Assembly: GCA_964561605.1 (NCBI GenBank)
Contig: CAZLQD010000035.1
Location: 1 to 48,335 of the forward strand
Direction of reading: 5' to 3'
From: JALUZX01 sp964561605
Lineage (GTDB): Bacteria; Planctomycetota; UBA1135; JALUZX01
DNA: 48,335 nucleotides
Below the pieces are notes generated by a model, which was not told the origin of the DNA, made no database searches, and saw only the letters and a list, made by a program, of their open reading frames with translations. Numbering within the stretch: the first letter of the stretch is position 1; each line of letters opens with the position of its first letter. The position numbers and the translations under genes were made by a program. This document shows, one piece after another, positions 1 through 9,283 of the stretch.

Positions 1-193
1 AGAGGGCGGGATTGGAAGGATTGTAAGCGTAGGTATTGTCTCCATGGATGGGATCCACGTAGACATGGAAGGTGAAATAGGTCCGGTCGATGGGAACAGT
101 CTGCCCCATAACAGGGCCGGCACTCACAAGAAGGAAGACGGCGACCAGGAGAAGGACCCAACCGTAACCGCCATGAAAGCTACAAAATTTCAT
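1..193 (-). CDS. Secreted protein, N-terminal fragment (C-terminus beyond window)
   Basis: The reading frame opens with ATG at 193-191 and runs off the left edge after 64 codons, so only the N-terminus is seen. A strong ribosome-binding site (GGAGGAG, 9 bases before ATG) supports the start. The product begins MKFCSFHGGYGWVLLLVAVF, and continues to a hydrophobic core and a likely signal-peptidase site after ...VMGQ, so it is probably exported. The mature start has a YVDPIHGDN segment. Secreted right-handed beta-helix proteins often begin with a similar 'YVDP-x-xGD' stretch, so a parallel beta-helix protein is possible, but the fragment is too short to decide. The base composition of its upstream DNA is less GC-rich than the rest of the window. 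Confidence 0.6.
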   Translation of the reverse strand, partial: MKFCSFHGGYGWVLLLVAVFLLVSAGPVMGQTVPIDRTYFTFHVYVDPIHGDNTYAYNPSNPAL

Positions 194-964
194 TTTTCTT
201 TTCTCCTCCAAATGTAGGACAAGCATCCCGTTTCCTTGGGGCAAGTGGAAAAGACCCTTTTCCTTTCCAACAATAACCTTTCCTCTTATTGAGAACATCA
301 TATCCGGCTTCCCGGTTTTTATCTCAAGAAAAGAAAGGAAGGCGGGCCCCTAGAAAGAGGAGAGAGAGAGAGTGTGTGTGTGTGTGTGTGTGTCGACTTT
401 GGTTTCAACTCTATCGGGGTTGGGCGGCTCTCTCGAGGGAAGGCCAGCGCCGGGTGACCCCAATGGAGGGTCTTCTTCGGGGAGGTAGACCAGGCATAGG
501 GATCGTCCCTTTTCAGGGTCCCGCCCGCCCTGGGCCCCGCTGGAAGCTTCATTTTTGTCCCCCTTTCAGCTTCAACAAGATGATTGTACCGGGATATTGC
601 TTCATTTCAACCACTTTTTTGGTTTTTTCTAGGGTTTGTATCTCCCTTCCCTGAAAGAGTTTGGGTTAATCCTGCCCATTTTTCCTTTTTCTCGTAGTTG
701 CTAACACCTCTTTTTCACCCTTTTCTGGGCAAACATGGAGGTTTTCTCCCTTTTCCGGCCCATTCGGATGGTTCAGGGGCTGAATCTTCTTTCACTTCCT
801 GGCCAGGTGCTTTCCCCACCCTCCCTAGTCCCGGCATAAAGGGTCATCCCTTGTGACCCATGGTTCACTGGGGGCCGAAGGGGAATGAACAGGGGATTGT
901 CCTTCGACCGGGACGGGCCGGTCTCCTATCCTTGGCCTCTTGGCAAGGGGGAAGGGAGGCACCC
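194..964. other. Long divergent intergenic region, T-rich, no gene seen
   Basis: About 770 bases separate the leftward secreted-protein fragment from the rightward permease. The region is less GC-rich than its surroundings, with several T-runs (about 590-720) and a dinucleotide microsatellite (361-392). Open frames exist but have no credible start, no coding character and no family resemblance. It must hold the promoters of both flanking genes, but I could not pick convincing -35/-10 pairs. Confidence 0.6.
361..392. repeat. Dinucleotide microsatellite (AG)6(TG)10
   Basis: Six AG units (361-372) run directly into ten TG units (373-392). Such a long perfect dinucleotide tract is unusual in a GC-rich bacterial chromosome. 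It lies between two divergent genes, about 170 bases upstream of the leftward start and about 570 upstream of the permease start. Slipped-strand length change here could alter promoter spacing, but this is inference. Confidence 0.9.
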
Positions 965-2740
965 ATGGAAAAGACTGGAAGGGACAAGACCGGACCCGCC
1001 GGGGGGGCCGGGGCAACGGGGCCCGGCGGAGCGGCGGCCCGGCTGGACCGGCTCTACGAGTTCGAGCGGGCCCCGGTGACCCAGGAGAAGCTCCTGGGGC
1101 CGGGGTATTTCGCCGGGTCCTTCGCGGGCGAGCACGTGGCGGCCACGGAGTTCGTCATCGGCGCCCTCTTCGTGAGCTGGGGCGCGGGGCTGAAGGACAT
1201 CTTCCTGGGCCTGGCCATCGGAAACCTGCTGGCCGTCCTGAGCTGGACCCTGGTCTGCGCCCCCATCGCGGTGAGGACCAGGCTCACCCTCTACTGGTAC
1301 CTCCGCCGGGCCTGCGGGCCCCTCTTCTCGGTGGTCTACAACGTCCTCAACGCGGTCCTCTTCTGCATCCTGGCGGGATGCATGATCACCGTCTCCGCCT
1401 CGGCGATACGCATCCCCTTCGGCATCCCCTCCCAGGTCCAGTGGTATCCCACGAGCCCGGCCTTCGTGCTGGTGGTGATCCTCGTGGGCGCCGTGGTGGT
1501 GACCCTGGCCATCCTGGGGTTCAAAAAACTGGCGGCCTTCGCCTCGGTCTGCTCCCCCTGGATGCTGCTCATGTTCGTGGCGGGGGCCCTGGCGGTCCTT
1601 CCCGTGCTGGGGGAGCGAGCCGGCGCCGGCCCGGTGCGCTCCCTGGAGACCTTCCTGGAGACGGCCCACAAAACCATCTGGACCGGAAAGACCCCTTCCG
1701 GCGGCCCGCGGGCCATCACGTTCTGGCAAATCGCCGCCTTCGCCTGGATCTGCAACCTGGCCATGCATCTGGGGCTCTCCGACATGGCCCTCTTCCGGTT
1801 CGCCAGGCGCTCCTGGTATGGCCTCTGCTCGGCCTTCGGCATGTTCCTCGGCCACTACCTGGCCTGGATCTGCGCCGGGATCATGGGGGCCGGAGCGGCT
1901 CTGCTCCTGAAAAGGCCCTTGACGGAGCTGGACTCGGGGGCCGTTGCCTTCCAGGCCCTGGGCGTGGCCGGAGCGATCGCCGTGGTGATCGCCGGATGGA
2001 CCACCTCCAACCCCACCCTCTACCGGGCCGGCCTGGCCCTCCAGGCGGTGACCCCCAACTGGGCCCGCTGGAAGGTGACCCTGGCGGCGGGGGCGGCCAC
2101 CACTCTCGTGGCCTGCTTCCCCTTCGTCTTCACGAAGCTCCTCGATTTCGTCGGTCTATACGGTCTCCTCCTCTCTCCGGCGGGGGCGATCGTCATCGCC
2201 GAGCACTGGCTCCTCCCGAGGCTCGGCATGGAGAGTTTCTGGAGGGAAAGACGGGGCATCGCCAACAACGTCCCCGCCCTCATCGCCTGGGGCGGGGGCA
2301 TGGTCCTGGCCCTTTTGCTCTGGGCCACGGGCGCCCTCCACCTCTTCTTCCTCTTCATCCCGGTCTTCCTCTTCACCATCCTCTCCTACATCCTCCTGGC
2401 CAGGGCCGCCGGCGGGGGAAAGGGAAAAGCACGGGCCCGGCCCGCCGCCCCGGAAACTTCCCTTCCGGAAGGATCCGCCTCTCCTCCTGCAGGCCCTCCC
2501 GGGAGGGACCGTTCCGCCCCCCGCCGGAGAACCGGCCCCTTCACGTGGTTCCTGGGCTCCCTGGCCCTGCTCTCGCTCCTGGCCTGCCTGGTCCTTCCCC
2601 TGGTCGTCTTCTTCGCCCCGCCCGAAGACTTCGGCGTCACCTTCCACTGGTTCCGAAACTGGCTCCTCTTTCCCACTCTCCTCTACTTCCCCGCCGCAAC
2701 GGCCTTCGCCCTCCGCAAGAAGAAGGAGGCACCGAAGTGA
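965..2740 (+). CDS. NCS1-like permease (cytosine/purine or related solute), 591 aa
   Basis: A polytopic inner-membrane transporter that resembles nucleobase:cation symporter-1 (cytosine permease) proteins. After a Gly/Ala-rich cytoplasmic start, residues about 45-65 (PGYFAGSFAGEHVAATEFVI) lead into the first membrane helix; about twelve hydrophobic segments follow. A charged Pro/Ala/Arg-rich linker comes next, then two more helices and a basic C-terminus, making it longer than the usual 400-480 aa of the family. I chose ATG 965 over the upstream in-frame ATG at 860 because GGGAGG lies 6 bases before it and the extra 35 residues look non-coding. It is 90 bases upstream of the rhamnosidase on the same strand, so its substrate may relate to the sugar cluster rather than to nucleobases. 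The family call is moderate and the substrate is unknown. Confidence 0.7.
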   Translation: MEKTGRDKTGPAGGAGATGPGGAAARLDRLYEFERAPVTQEKLLGPGYFAGSFAGEHVAATEFVIGALFVSWGAGLKDIFLGLAIGNLLAVLSWTLVCAPIAVRTRLTLYWYLRRACGPLFSVVYNVLNAVLFCILAGCMITVSASAIRIPFGIPSQVQWYPTSPAFVLVVILVGAVVVTLAILGFKKLAAFASVCSPWMLLMFVAGALAVLPVLGERAGAGPVRSLETFLETAHKTIWTGKTPSGGPRAITFWQIAAFAWICNLAMHLGLSDMALFRFARRSWYGLCSAFGMFLGHYLAWICAGIMGAGAALLLKRPLTELDSGAVAFQALGVAGAIAVVIAGWTTSNPTLYRAGLALQAVTPNWARWKVTLAAGAATTLVACFPFVFTKLLDFVGLYGLLLSPAGAIVIAEHWLLPRLGMESFWRERRGIANNVPALIAWGGGMVLALLLWATGALHLFFLFIPVFLFTILSYILLARAAGGGKGKARARPAAPETSLPEGSASPPAGPPGRDRSAPRRRTGPFTWFLGSLALLSLLACLVLPLVVFFAPPEDFGVTFHWFRNWLLFPTLLYFPAATAFALRKKKEAPK

Positions 2741-2830
2741 GAATTTCCCTCCGGCCCCCGTCGGACCGAAATCCTCTCCACCGGTATTTTCCTCCATCCT
2801 GCCGACCCTTTCCTCTTCGAGGTGCTCCGC

Positions 2831-5563
2831 ATGCGTACAGTCTCCCTCCTCTTTCTCCTTTCATCCCTTCTACCCGCCCAAGCCGTGCGTCCCGTCCGCT
2901 TGAGATGTGAATACCGCTCCGCCCCTCTGGGAGTGGAGACGAGAAGGCCCAGGCTCTCCTGGGCCCTCGAGGCGGGAGGCCGGAGGGGGGCGGCCCAGAG
3001 CGCCTTCAGGATCCTGGTGGCCTCGAGCCCGGATCTCCTCGCCAGGGACCAGGGCGATCTCTGGGATACGGGCAAGGTGGAATCCGCGGGGAACATCCAC
3101 GTGGTCTACGCGGGCAAGCCCCTCCGCTCCCGGATGGGCTGTTTCTGGAAGGTCCGGGCCTGGGACGAGGAGGGCAGGCCCTCTCCCTGGAGCGCCCCTT
3201 CCCGGTGGGAGATGGGCCTTCTTGAGCCTTCCGACTGGGAGGCCCGGTGGATCACCCCCGGTCCCCTTCCCGCGGAGAAGGGGAAACCGGAAAAGGGGAA
3301 GAAGGAGAAAAGAACCCCGGCCCAGGGACCGCGCCGCTCCCAGAGGGCCCGCAAGGAGTTCGTCCTGGAGAAGGAACCGGTCCGGGCCCGGGTCTATGTG
3401 ACGGGCCTGGGGCTCTACGAACTCCACCTCAACGGCAGGAAGGTGGGGGACGACCTCTTCACGCCGGGCTGGACCCTCTACTCCAAAAGAATCCCCTACC
3501 AGGTCTACGACGTGACGGGGCTCCTGAGAAAGGGACCCAACGCGATCGGCCTCCTCCTGGGAAATGGCTGGTGGTCCTCGGGACTGGGCTGGAGGACCAA
3601 GGCCTTCTTCTCCAAGCCCTCCGAGAACCTCCGCCTCCTCCTCCAGCTCGAGGTGACCTTCGCCGACGGATCGAAGACCAAGGTCCTCTCCGGTCCGGAT
3701 TGGTCCTTCCACCCCTCTCCCATGGTGGAGAACACCCTCTACGACGGCGAGACCTGGGACGCCCGCCTGGAGCTTCCCGGCTGGGACAGGCCCGGGTTCG
3801 AGGAGAAGGGATGGACCCCGGCGCACCTGGTGGAACCCCCGCCGGCGGCCTCCCTCACGGCCTCGGCCGGCCCCCCCATCCGGGCGGCGGAGACCCTCAG
3901 GGCGGTGCGGATCACCTCCCCCGCCCCGGGAAAGTGGATCTTCGACTTCGGCGTCAACCACGCCGGCTGGTGCGTCCTCAACGTGACCGCCCCCGCAGGC
4001 ACGCGGATCAGAATCCGCCACGGCGAGATCCTGAATCCCGACGGGACCCTGTATACCGCCAATCTCCGCAGCGCCGAGGCGACGGACGTCTACATCTGCA
4101 AGGGCAAGGGCCCGGAGCGCTGGGAGCCCCGCTTCACCTACCATGGTTTCCGTTATGCCGAAATCACGGGCCTGCCCGGGGAACCCACCCCGGAGACCCT
4201 GGTCTCCAGGGTGGTCCACTCCGATCCTCCCCAGGCCGGGATCTTCCGCTGTTCCAATCCCCTGCTGAACCGGATCGCCGGGAACGTGCGCCGCGGCCTG
4301 GAGTCCAACCTCTTCTCCGTCCCCACCGACTGTCCCCAGCGGGACGAGAGGCTGGGTTGGATGGGAGACGCCCAGGTCTTCTCTCCCACGGCCTGCTGGA
4401 ACAAGGACATGGCGCTCTTCTTCACCAAGTGGTGCCGGGACATCAGGGACTCCCAGGGCCCCGGCGGGGCCACGACGAACGTCTCCCCTGTGATCATCGT
4501 TACGGGCCCGGCCAAACCGGCCTGGGGGGACGCCGTCACTGTGGTGCCCTGGACGGTGTACCGCTTCTACGGGGACACCCGGATCCTGGAGGAGAACTAC
4601 ACCGCCATGAAGGCCTGGGTGGAATACATGCGCCGGAACTCCAAGGACGACCTCTACGAGAGGAAGGGGTACGGCGACTGGGTGCCCGTGGTTCCCTCCC
4701 CGAGCGAACCCGTGGGGTCGGCCTACTACTACCGGTCCACCTCCATCCTGGCCCGGACGGCCCGGGTCCTGGGAAAGAAGAAGGACGCGAAAGAATACGC
4801 CTCCCTGGCGAAGAGAATCGCCGCCGCCTACCAGAAGAAGCACTTCAAGCCCGACAAGGTCCTGTACGACACGGGCACCCAGACCATGAACCTCCTTCCC
4901 CTGGCCTTCGGAATCACCCCCCAGGGACTGCGTCCCGCCGTGGCGGCCGCCGTGGCGGCGGACGTCCGCTCCCGGGGGGACCACCTCTCCACGGGCTTCC
5001 TGGGCACCGATCTCCTCCTTCCCGTGCTCACGGCCTGGGGATACCACGACCTGGCCTACCGGGTCCTGGCCACAGAAGAGTATCCCTCTCTCGGATACAT
5101 GATCTCCCAGGGCGCCACGACGGTCTGGGAGAGATGGAACTCCGACAAGATGGGCCCGGGCATGAACTCCCGGAACCACTTCGCCTTCGGCTCCATGACG
5201 CGCTGGCTCTTCGAGGACCTGGGGGGCATCCGGCCCGATCCGGACGAACCGGGCTTCCGGCGGGTCCTTCTCGCCCCCCTTCCCGCCGGGGACCTGGCCG
5301 AGGCGGAGGCCCGTTACTCCTGCCTGCTGGGCGCCTTCCGGGTAGCCTGGCGGATCCGGCCGGGCAGGTTCCACCTGGAGGTGGAGCTCCCGCCCAATAC
5401 CCGGGCCCGCCTGGAATTCCCCTGGCCCGACCCGGAGGCGATCCGGGAAGGCGGCCATCCCCTGGAAGAAGCCGAGGGAGTCACCCTCCTGGGAAAGAGG
5501 GGCCGCAAAGTCCTCATGGAACTTCTCTCAGGAAACTACCACTTCTCCAGCCCTTGGAGATGA
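2831..5563 (+). CDS. Alpha-L-rhamnosidase, GH78, secreted, 910 aa
   Basis: Likely releases terminal alpha-L-rhamnose from polysaccharides or glycosides, with inversion of configuration. A signal peptide (MRTVSLLFLLSSLLPAQA) indicates export. The order matches GH78: an N-terminal beta-sandwich, the Bac_rhamnosid_N region (about 180-350), a second beta-domain, an (alpha/alpha)6 catalytic barrel, and a C-terminal beta-domain. The hallmark DCPQRDERLGWMGDA is at residues 500-514, with general acid Glu506. A second conserved motif, TTVWERWNSD, places the likely base at Glu767. Both catalytic residues are present, so the enzyme should be active. ATG 2831 is preferred to GTG 2822 because GAGG lies 8 bases upstream of it. 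The gene ends 30 bases before the convergent GH2 gene. Confidence 0.93.
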   Translation: MRTVSLLFLLSSLLPAQAVRPVRLRCEYRSAPLGVETRRPRLSWALEAGGRRGAAQSAFRILVASSPDLLARDQGDLWDTGKVESAGNIHVVYAGKPLRSRMGCFWKVRAWDEEGRPSPWSAPSRWEMGLLEPSDWEARWITPGPLPAEKGKPEKGKKEKRTPAQGPRRSQRARKEFVLEKEPVRARVYVTGLGLYELHLNGRKVGDDLFTPGWTLYSKRIPYQVYDVTGLLRKGPNAIGLLLGNGWWSSGLGWRTKAFFSKPSENLRLLLQLEVTFADGSKTKVLSGPDWSFHPSPMVENTLYDGETWDARLELPGWDRPGFEEKGWTPAHLVEPPPAASLTASAGPPIRAAETLRAVRITSPAPGKWIFDFGVNHAGWCVLNVTAPAGTRIRIRHGEILNPDGTLYTANLRSAEATDVYICKGKGPERWEPRFTYHGFRYAEITGLPGEPTPETLVSRVVHSDPPQAGIFRCSNPLLNRIAGNVRRGLESNLFSVPTDCPQRDERLGWMGDAQVFSPTACWNKDMALFFTKWCRDIRDSQGPGGATTNVSPVIIVTGPAKPAWGDAVTVVPWTVYRFYGDTRILEENYTAMKAWVEYMRRNSKDDLYERKGYGDWVPVVPSPSEPVGSAYYYRSTSILARTARVLGKKKDAKEYASLAKRIAAAYQKKHFKPDKVLYDTGTQTMNLLPLAFGITPQGLRPAVAAAVAADVRSRGDHLSTGFLGTDLLLPVLTAWGYHDLAYRVLATEEYPSLGYMISQGATTVWERWNSDKMGPGMNSRNHFAFGSMTRWLFEDLGGIRPDPDEPGFRRVLLAPLPAGDLAEAEARYSCLLGAFRVAWRIRPGRFHLEVELPPNTRARLEFPWPDPEAIREGGHPLEEAEGVTLLGKRGRKVLMELLSGNYHFSSPWR

Positions 5564-5593
5564 TCCGTAGGATTCTCCCGGCGGGGAGGCCGC

Positions 5594-8500
5594 TCACCGT
5601 CCGGGGCCGAGAAGGACCAGGTCGAACTCGTCCCGGACATGGTCCCCCCTATGGAGGGGCCGCCTTTCCCGGGCGACGTGGCCCCCGAAGAAGCCCTCCC
5701 TTCCCATGGTGGTGAAGCGGGCCACCAGGAGGAAGGGCTTCCCTCCCTGGAGCCAGGCCCTGACGGATCTCACGGCTTCCCCCTTCACCAGGAGACCTTC
5801 TCCCCCGACGGCCCTGAGGGCGGCCCAATAGACGTCCTTCTTCGTGGAGCGGAAGTCCCGGGTCCCGGAAGGCCCCCCGTCCAGAAACCAGGGTCCCTCG
5901 GGCGGGGTGCGGCTCCAGGGATCCCTGGGGCCGCCCGGGGGGAGGGCCCGGGCCGTTCCGGCGGGCCTTCCAATGTGGTCAGGAGGATACCAGGACCACC
6001 GGGTCTTCCTCCTCCATGAGAGGGTTCTGCACCCCCCGGGGAGGCGGAAGACCACGCCCCACTGCCTGGGATTCACATCCTTTTCGATCTCGAAATCGTA
6101 GCCCACCCGTAACTTCCCCCCGGGATGGATGGTGTAGCTGAATGTCCCCCGGGCGGTGGGGAAACGGCCCGCCACGCGTAGGGTCACCGCTCTTCCCGCC
6201 TTCGAGGCCGTGACGGACTCCGCCTTCCAGCCCCGCAGGATGTCGTTCAAGGGCTGGATGTCCTTCTTGAAATTGGGCCTGCAGGGCCCGCCCGTCAAGG
6301 GCAGGATCATGAGGAAAGGCCCGCCCTCCAGGACCGGTCTTCCCCCCTTCCGGCATTCCTCGAGGAGCCCGGAAGATGCGTTCACGGAGACCCGGAAACC
6401 CTCCCCCGAGACGACGATCCGCCCTTCCCTCCGGGAGAGCCGCAGGGGTGCGCCCCCGTCCTCTCCGGCCCCGGGAGGCGCACCGGGCGCCGGGTCTCCC
6501 ACGGGAATCCTGTATACGTCTTCCATGATCCCGCCGGGACCGTAGACCCGGATCAGGAGGAAATCCCCCTGGCGGAGGGCCCGCCCCGGATCCACGATCA
6601 GCCGGGCCTTTCCTCCCGGAGGAGCGGAGGTCTTCGCCACCCCGGAGCCGCCCCGGGAATCCCGCCAGCGGAAAGAACATTCCGAAAGATCGGAGAACAA
6701 GTGCCTGTTGAGCACGGAAAGGCTGAAAGGCCCCGCCCCCGGCTCGATCCTCTTTGTGAGGATCTTCACGGGGGAATAGGTCTTCTTGACCTCCCAGTAC
6801 TCGGGCTTGGGCCTTCGCCACACATCCACGATCCCCCAGGGTCCGTAACCGCAGAGCCGGCCCGAAGGAAGGAGGAAGACATCGTCGATCCCGGCCCAGA
6901 TGGCCCCCCCCAGGCAGGCCGGGACGGCCAGGATCTTCTCCCACATCCTGTGGAACCCCTTCCCCCAGAGGACCCGGATCCCCGGGTCGGCGGCGAGTTC
7001 CCTCCTGTCGTAGACGGGGACGTGGCAATATTCGCCGAAGAGCACCGGCCGCCCCACGGCTGCGGCCCTTTCGGGGCCCTTGGGGCCGGGATAGTGGACG
7101 TTGGCGATCTGGGTCCGGCTTCCAAGGTTGTTGAAGCGGCCCCAACACTGGTCGTGGAAGGAGAAAGGTCTGGAAGGATCCCTTTCCCGGGCCGCATGGA
7201 AGACCCGGGCGAAATTCAGGGTCCAGAGGGACTCGTTCGCCAAGGACCAGATGATCACGCTGGGGTGAGAGGCGTCTCTCTCGATCATCTCCAGCACGGG
7301 CCGGACCAGGTGGGGAAGAAAGTTGGGGGCGAAGGGATCCCATTTCCCCCAGATCGTGGCCGTCGGGTGCCCGACCCAGCAAAAAGGGGCCTCCTCCTCC
7401 ACGAAGAGGCCCGCCTCGTCACAGGCCTCCAGGAAGGCCTCGTCCGGAGGATAGTGGGAGGTCCGGATGTAGTTGACGTTGGCCTTCTTGAAGAGGAGAA
7501 CGTCCCTCTTCCACTCTCCCCGGACCAGGGACCTTCCCCGCAGGGGATCGATCTCGTGACGGTCCACGCCCCTCAGCTTCACCGGGATCCCGTTTACGTA
7601 GAGCCGGTTGCCCCGGACCACCACCTCACGGAAGCCGATCTTCCTGGAGACCCGCTCCAGGAGACCCCCCTCCCCGAGGAGTCCGCCTTCCAGGAGGTAG
7701 AGGTTGGGATGCTCGGGATCCCATTTCCTGGGTTTCGCCACATCGAGAAGAAAGCTCCTCTCCAGGCACTTCCCCCGGGATGGGACGGGGAGGAGGAAGC
7801 GGGATTCCAGCAGGATCCGCCGGCCGGGAAGGGGCCCCCTCAGGCGGAGCAGGATTCTCATCTTCTTCCCGGGATGGAGCCCTTCCGAGGCGATCCGCAC
7901 TTTCACTTTCAGGCGGGCCGAAGCACCGTCCGCCTTGAAGGATGGGTAAGCGTGAAAAGAGGCGAAGTTCACCGATGGGAGGGGAAAGAGGAAGATGCTC
8001 CTCGTGATCCCCCCGAGCTGGTGGGCCGCGTACTGGGTCCCGGAGGAGAGGGTGTCCTGGAGGGATTCGTTCGTGACTTCCAGGTAGATGCGATTCTTCC
8101 CGGGCTTCACCAGGGAAGTGACGTCCAGCTCGAAGGGAGTGAAGCCACCTTCGTGGGACCCGGCGAACCGGCCGTTCAGGTAGACCCGTGCCAGGCTGTA
8201 TACGCCGTTGCAACGGAGCTTGATCCTCTTGCCTTCCCAGGAGGGAGGGAGGCGGAAACTCCTTCTGTAGCCCGCAGCGTTGCCGGGCTTCACGTGGAAG
8301 CCCTGCATGGTCCACTCGCCCGGGACCTGGATGGGCCGCCACCCACCCTCAGGTCCGCCCCGGCCGGAAGAGGCTTCCTTCCCCGGGGCGGGGTGGAAGA
8401 GCCAGGTGCCGTCCAGGGAAAGGCGAAGAGGGGAAAGGCCCGGGATCTCCCGGGGAGTGGGAGAGAGCCTGGGAGAAGAAAAGTCGGGGACCTTCCTGGG

Positions 8501-9013
8501 TCTCAACCTGGCGGGGTTGGAGGAAAAGATCTCCAGCCGGGAAAGGACCGCATTGGGGCCTTCGACCCTGAGGATTCGAATTTCCAGGTTTCCCCGCCCA
8601 TAGGAGCCGGGCGGCAGGGTCCACCTCTTCCGGAGGACCTTCCCCTTTTCCAGGACCAGCCTGGGCGAGAGGACCAGCCCGCCGGCAAGGACCTTCTCCA
8701 CCCTGTGAGCGTCGGAAAGGAAGGTGAGAACCAGGTCGTAGCGGGCCCGGGGATCCAGCCCCTCGAATCCCAGGATCACCTGGGAACCGAAAACGACCCG
8801 GCGGAGGGGATCCTCGAGGCCGATCTTCCCGGGAGGGAGATCCTTCTTGGAGAAGGTGTACCAGGCTCCGGCCTCGAGAAAGCCCGCTTCTCCCCGCACC
8901 TGGAAATCCTGCCGGGCCACGAGAGCCAGGTCCGGCACCCCCGAAAAGGAGGGGATCCAGGGGAGGGCGAAAAGGGAAAGGAAGGTCCAGGAAGAAAATA
9001 TTCTTTGCCTCAT
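5594..9013 (-). CDS. GH2 beta-galactosidase-type glycosidase, secreted, 1139 aa
   Basis: A retaining exo-glycosidase of family GH2 (LacZ-like), probably exported and acting on beta-galactosides or related beta-linked sugars. The chosen ATG (9013) starts a signal peptide, MRQRIFSSWTFLSLFALPWI; the ribosome-binding site is weak, and an upstream in-frame ATG at 9118 exists but would bury the signal. Domains in order: a malectin-like beta-domain (about 30-170), the sugar-binding jelly roll (about 230-350), an Ig-like domain, and the TIM barrel. The barrel contains RGVDRHEIDP, the acid/base in SLANES (Glu594) and the nucleophile in FGEYCH (Glu661). A C-terminal super-sandwich follows, as in long LacZ-type enzymes. 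The 67-residue spacing between the catalytic glutamates is close to that of LacZ. The exact sugar specificity cannot be read from sequence alone. Confidence 0.9.
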   Translation of the reverse strand: MRQRIFSSWTFLSLFALPWIPSFSGVPDLALVARQDFQVRGEAGFLEAGAWYTFSKKDLPPGKIGLEDPLRRVVFGSQVILGFEGLDPRARYDLVLTFLSDAHRVEKVLAGGLVLSPRLVLEKGKVLRKRWTLPPGSYGRGNLEIRILRVEGPNAVLSRLEIFSSNPARLRPRKVPDFSSPRLSPTPREIPGLSPLRLSLDGTWLFHPAPGKEASSGRGGPEGGWRPIQVPGEWTMQGFHVKPGNAAGYRRSFRLPPSWEGKRIKLRCNGVYSLARVYLNGRFAGSHEGGFTPFELDVTSLVKPGKNRIYLEVTNESLQDTLSSGTQYAAHQLGGITRSIFLFPLPSVNFASFHAYPSFKADGASARLKVKVRIASEGLHPGKKMRILLRLRGPLPGRRILLESRFLLPVPSRGKCLERSFLLDVAKPRKWDPEHPNLYLLEGGLLGEGGLLERVSRKIGFREVVVRGNRLYVNGIPVKLRGVDRHEIDPLRGRSLVRGEWKRDVLLFKKANVNYIRTSHYPPDEAFLEACDEAGLFVEEEAPFCWVGHPTATIWGKWDPFAPNFLPHLVRPVLEMIERDASHPSVIIWSLANESLWTLNFARVFHAARERDPSRPFSFHDQCWGRFNNLGSRTQIANVHYPGPKGPERAAAVGRPVLFGEYCHVPVYDRRELAADPGIRVLWGKGFHRMWEKILAVPACLGGAIWAGIDDVFLLPSGRLCGYGPWGIVDVWRRPKPEYWEVKKTYSPVKILTKRIEPGAGPFSLSVLNRHLFSDLSECSFRWRDSRGGSGVAKTSAPPGGKARLIVDPGRALRQGDFLLIRVYGPGGIMEDVYRIPVGDPAPGAPPGAGEDGGAPLRLSRREGRIVVSGEGFRVSVNASSGLLEECRKGGRPVLEGGPFLMILPLTGGPCRPNFKKDIQPLNDILRGWKAESVTASKAGRAVTLRVAGRFPTARGTFSYTIHPGGKLRVGYDFEIEKDVNPRQWGVVFRLPGGCRTLSWRRKTRWSWYPPDHIGRPAGTARALPPGGPRDPWSRTPPEGPWFLDGGPSGTRDFRSTKKDVYWAALRAVGGEGLLVKGEAVRSVRAWLQGGKPFLLVARFTTMGREGFFGGHVARERRPLHRGDHVRDEFDLVLLGPGR

Positions 9014-9239
9014 GAGGAAAGATTCTATGTCGCCCAGGGAGAAAAAAAACGGCGCTTCCTCCCAAGGATCCGAAAGCCGCCGGGGGACCTGAGGAGCGGC
9101 CCCTTCCAGGCCTTTCATTTTTCTCACATTTCCTGAAACATCCCGGGCTTCTTTCGGCGTCCGGAAGAGAATCGTCACTCCCCGCCGGGGAGACCCGGGA
9201 GGAAGAGAAAGCCCGCGAATCCTTCCACCTTCCACCCGT

Positions 9240-9259
9240 GGAAGTTACGGTAGACTTCC
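9240..9259. promoter_or_regulatory. Inverted repeat GGAAGT-N8-ACTTCC upstream of GH10
   Basis: A perfect 6-bp dyad lies 24 bases before the GH10 start, inside the 270-base divergent gap between the GH2 and GH10 genes. Its position suits an operator, but no matching regulator is in view, and a dyad this short can occur by chance. Confidence 0.2.
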
Positions 9260-9283
9260 GGGGACCCCAGCAGGAACATCGCC

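Noticed and set aside
289..654. Open frames on both strands in the first intergenic region
   Set aside because: They include the microsatellite (a Cys-Val or Thr-His repeat) and have no start signal.
2870..5458. Minus-strand open frame of 862 codons under the rhamnosidase
   Set aside because: It is fully antisense to a clear GH78 gene and has low-complexity composition.
6701..9136. Plus-strand open frame of 811 codons under the GH2 gene
   Set aside because: It is antisense to a gene with both GH2 catalytic residues and has no start signal or domain.
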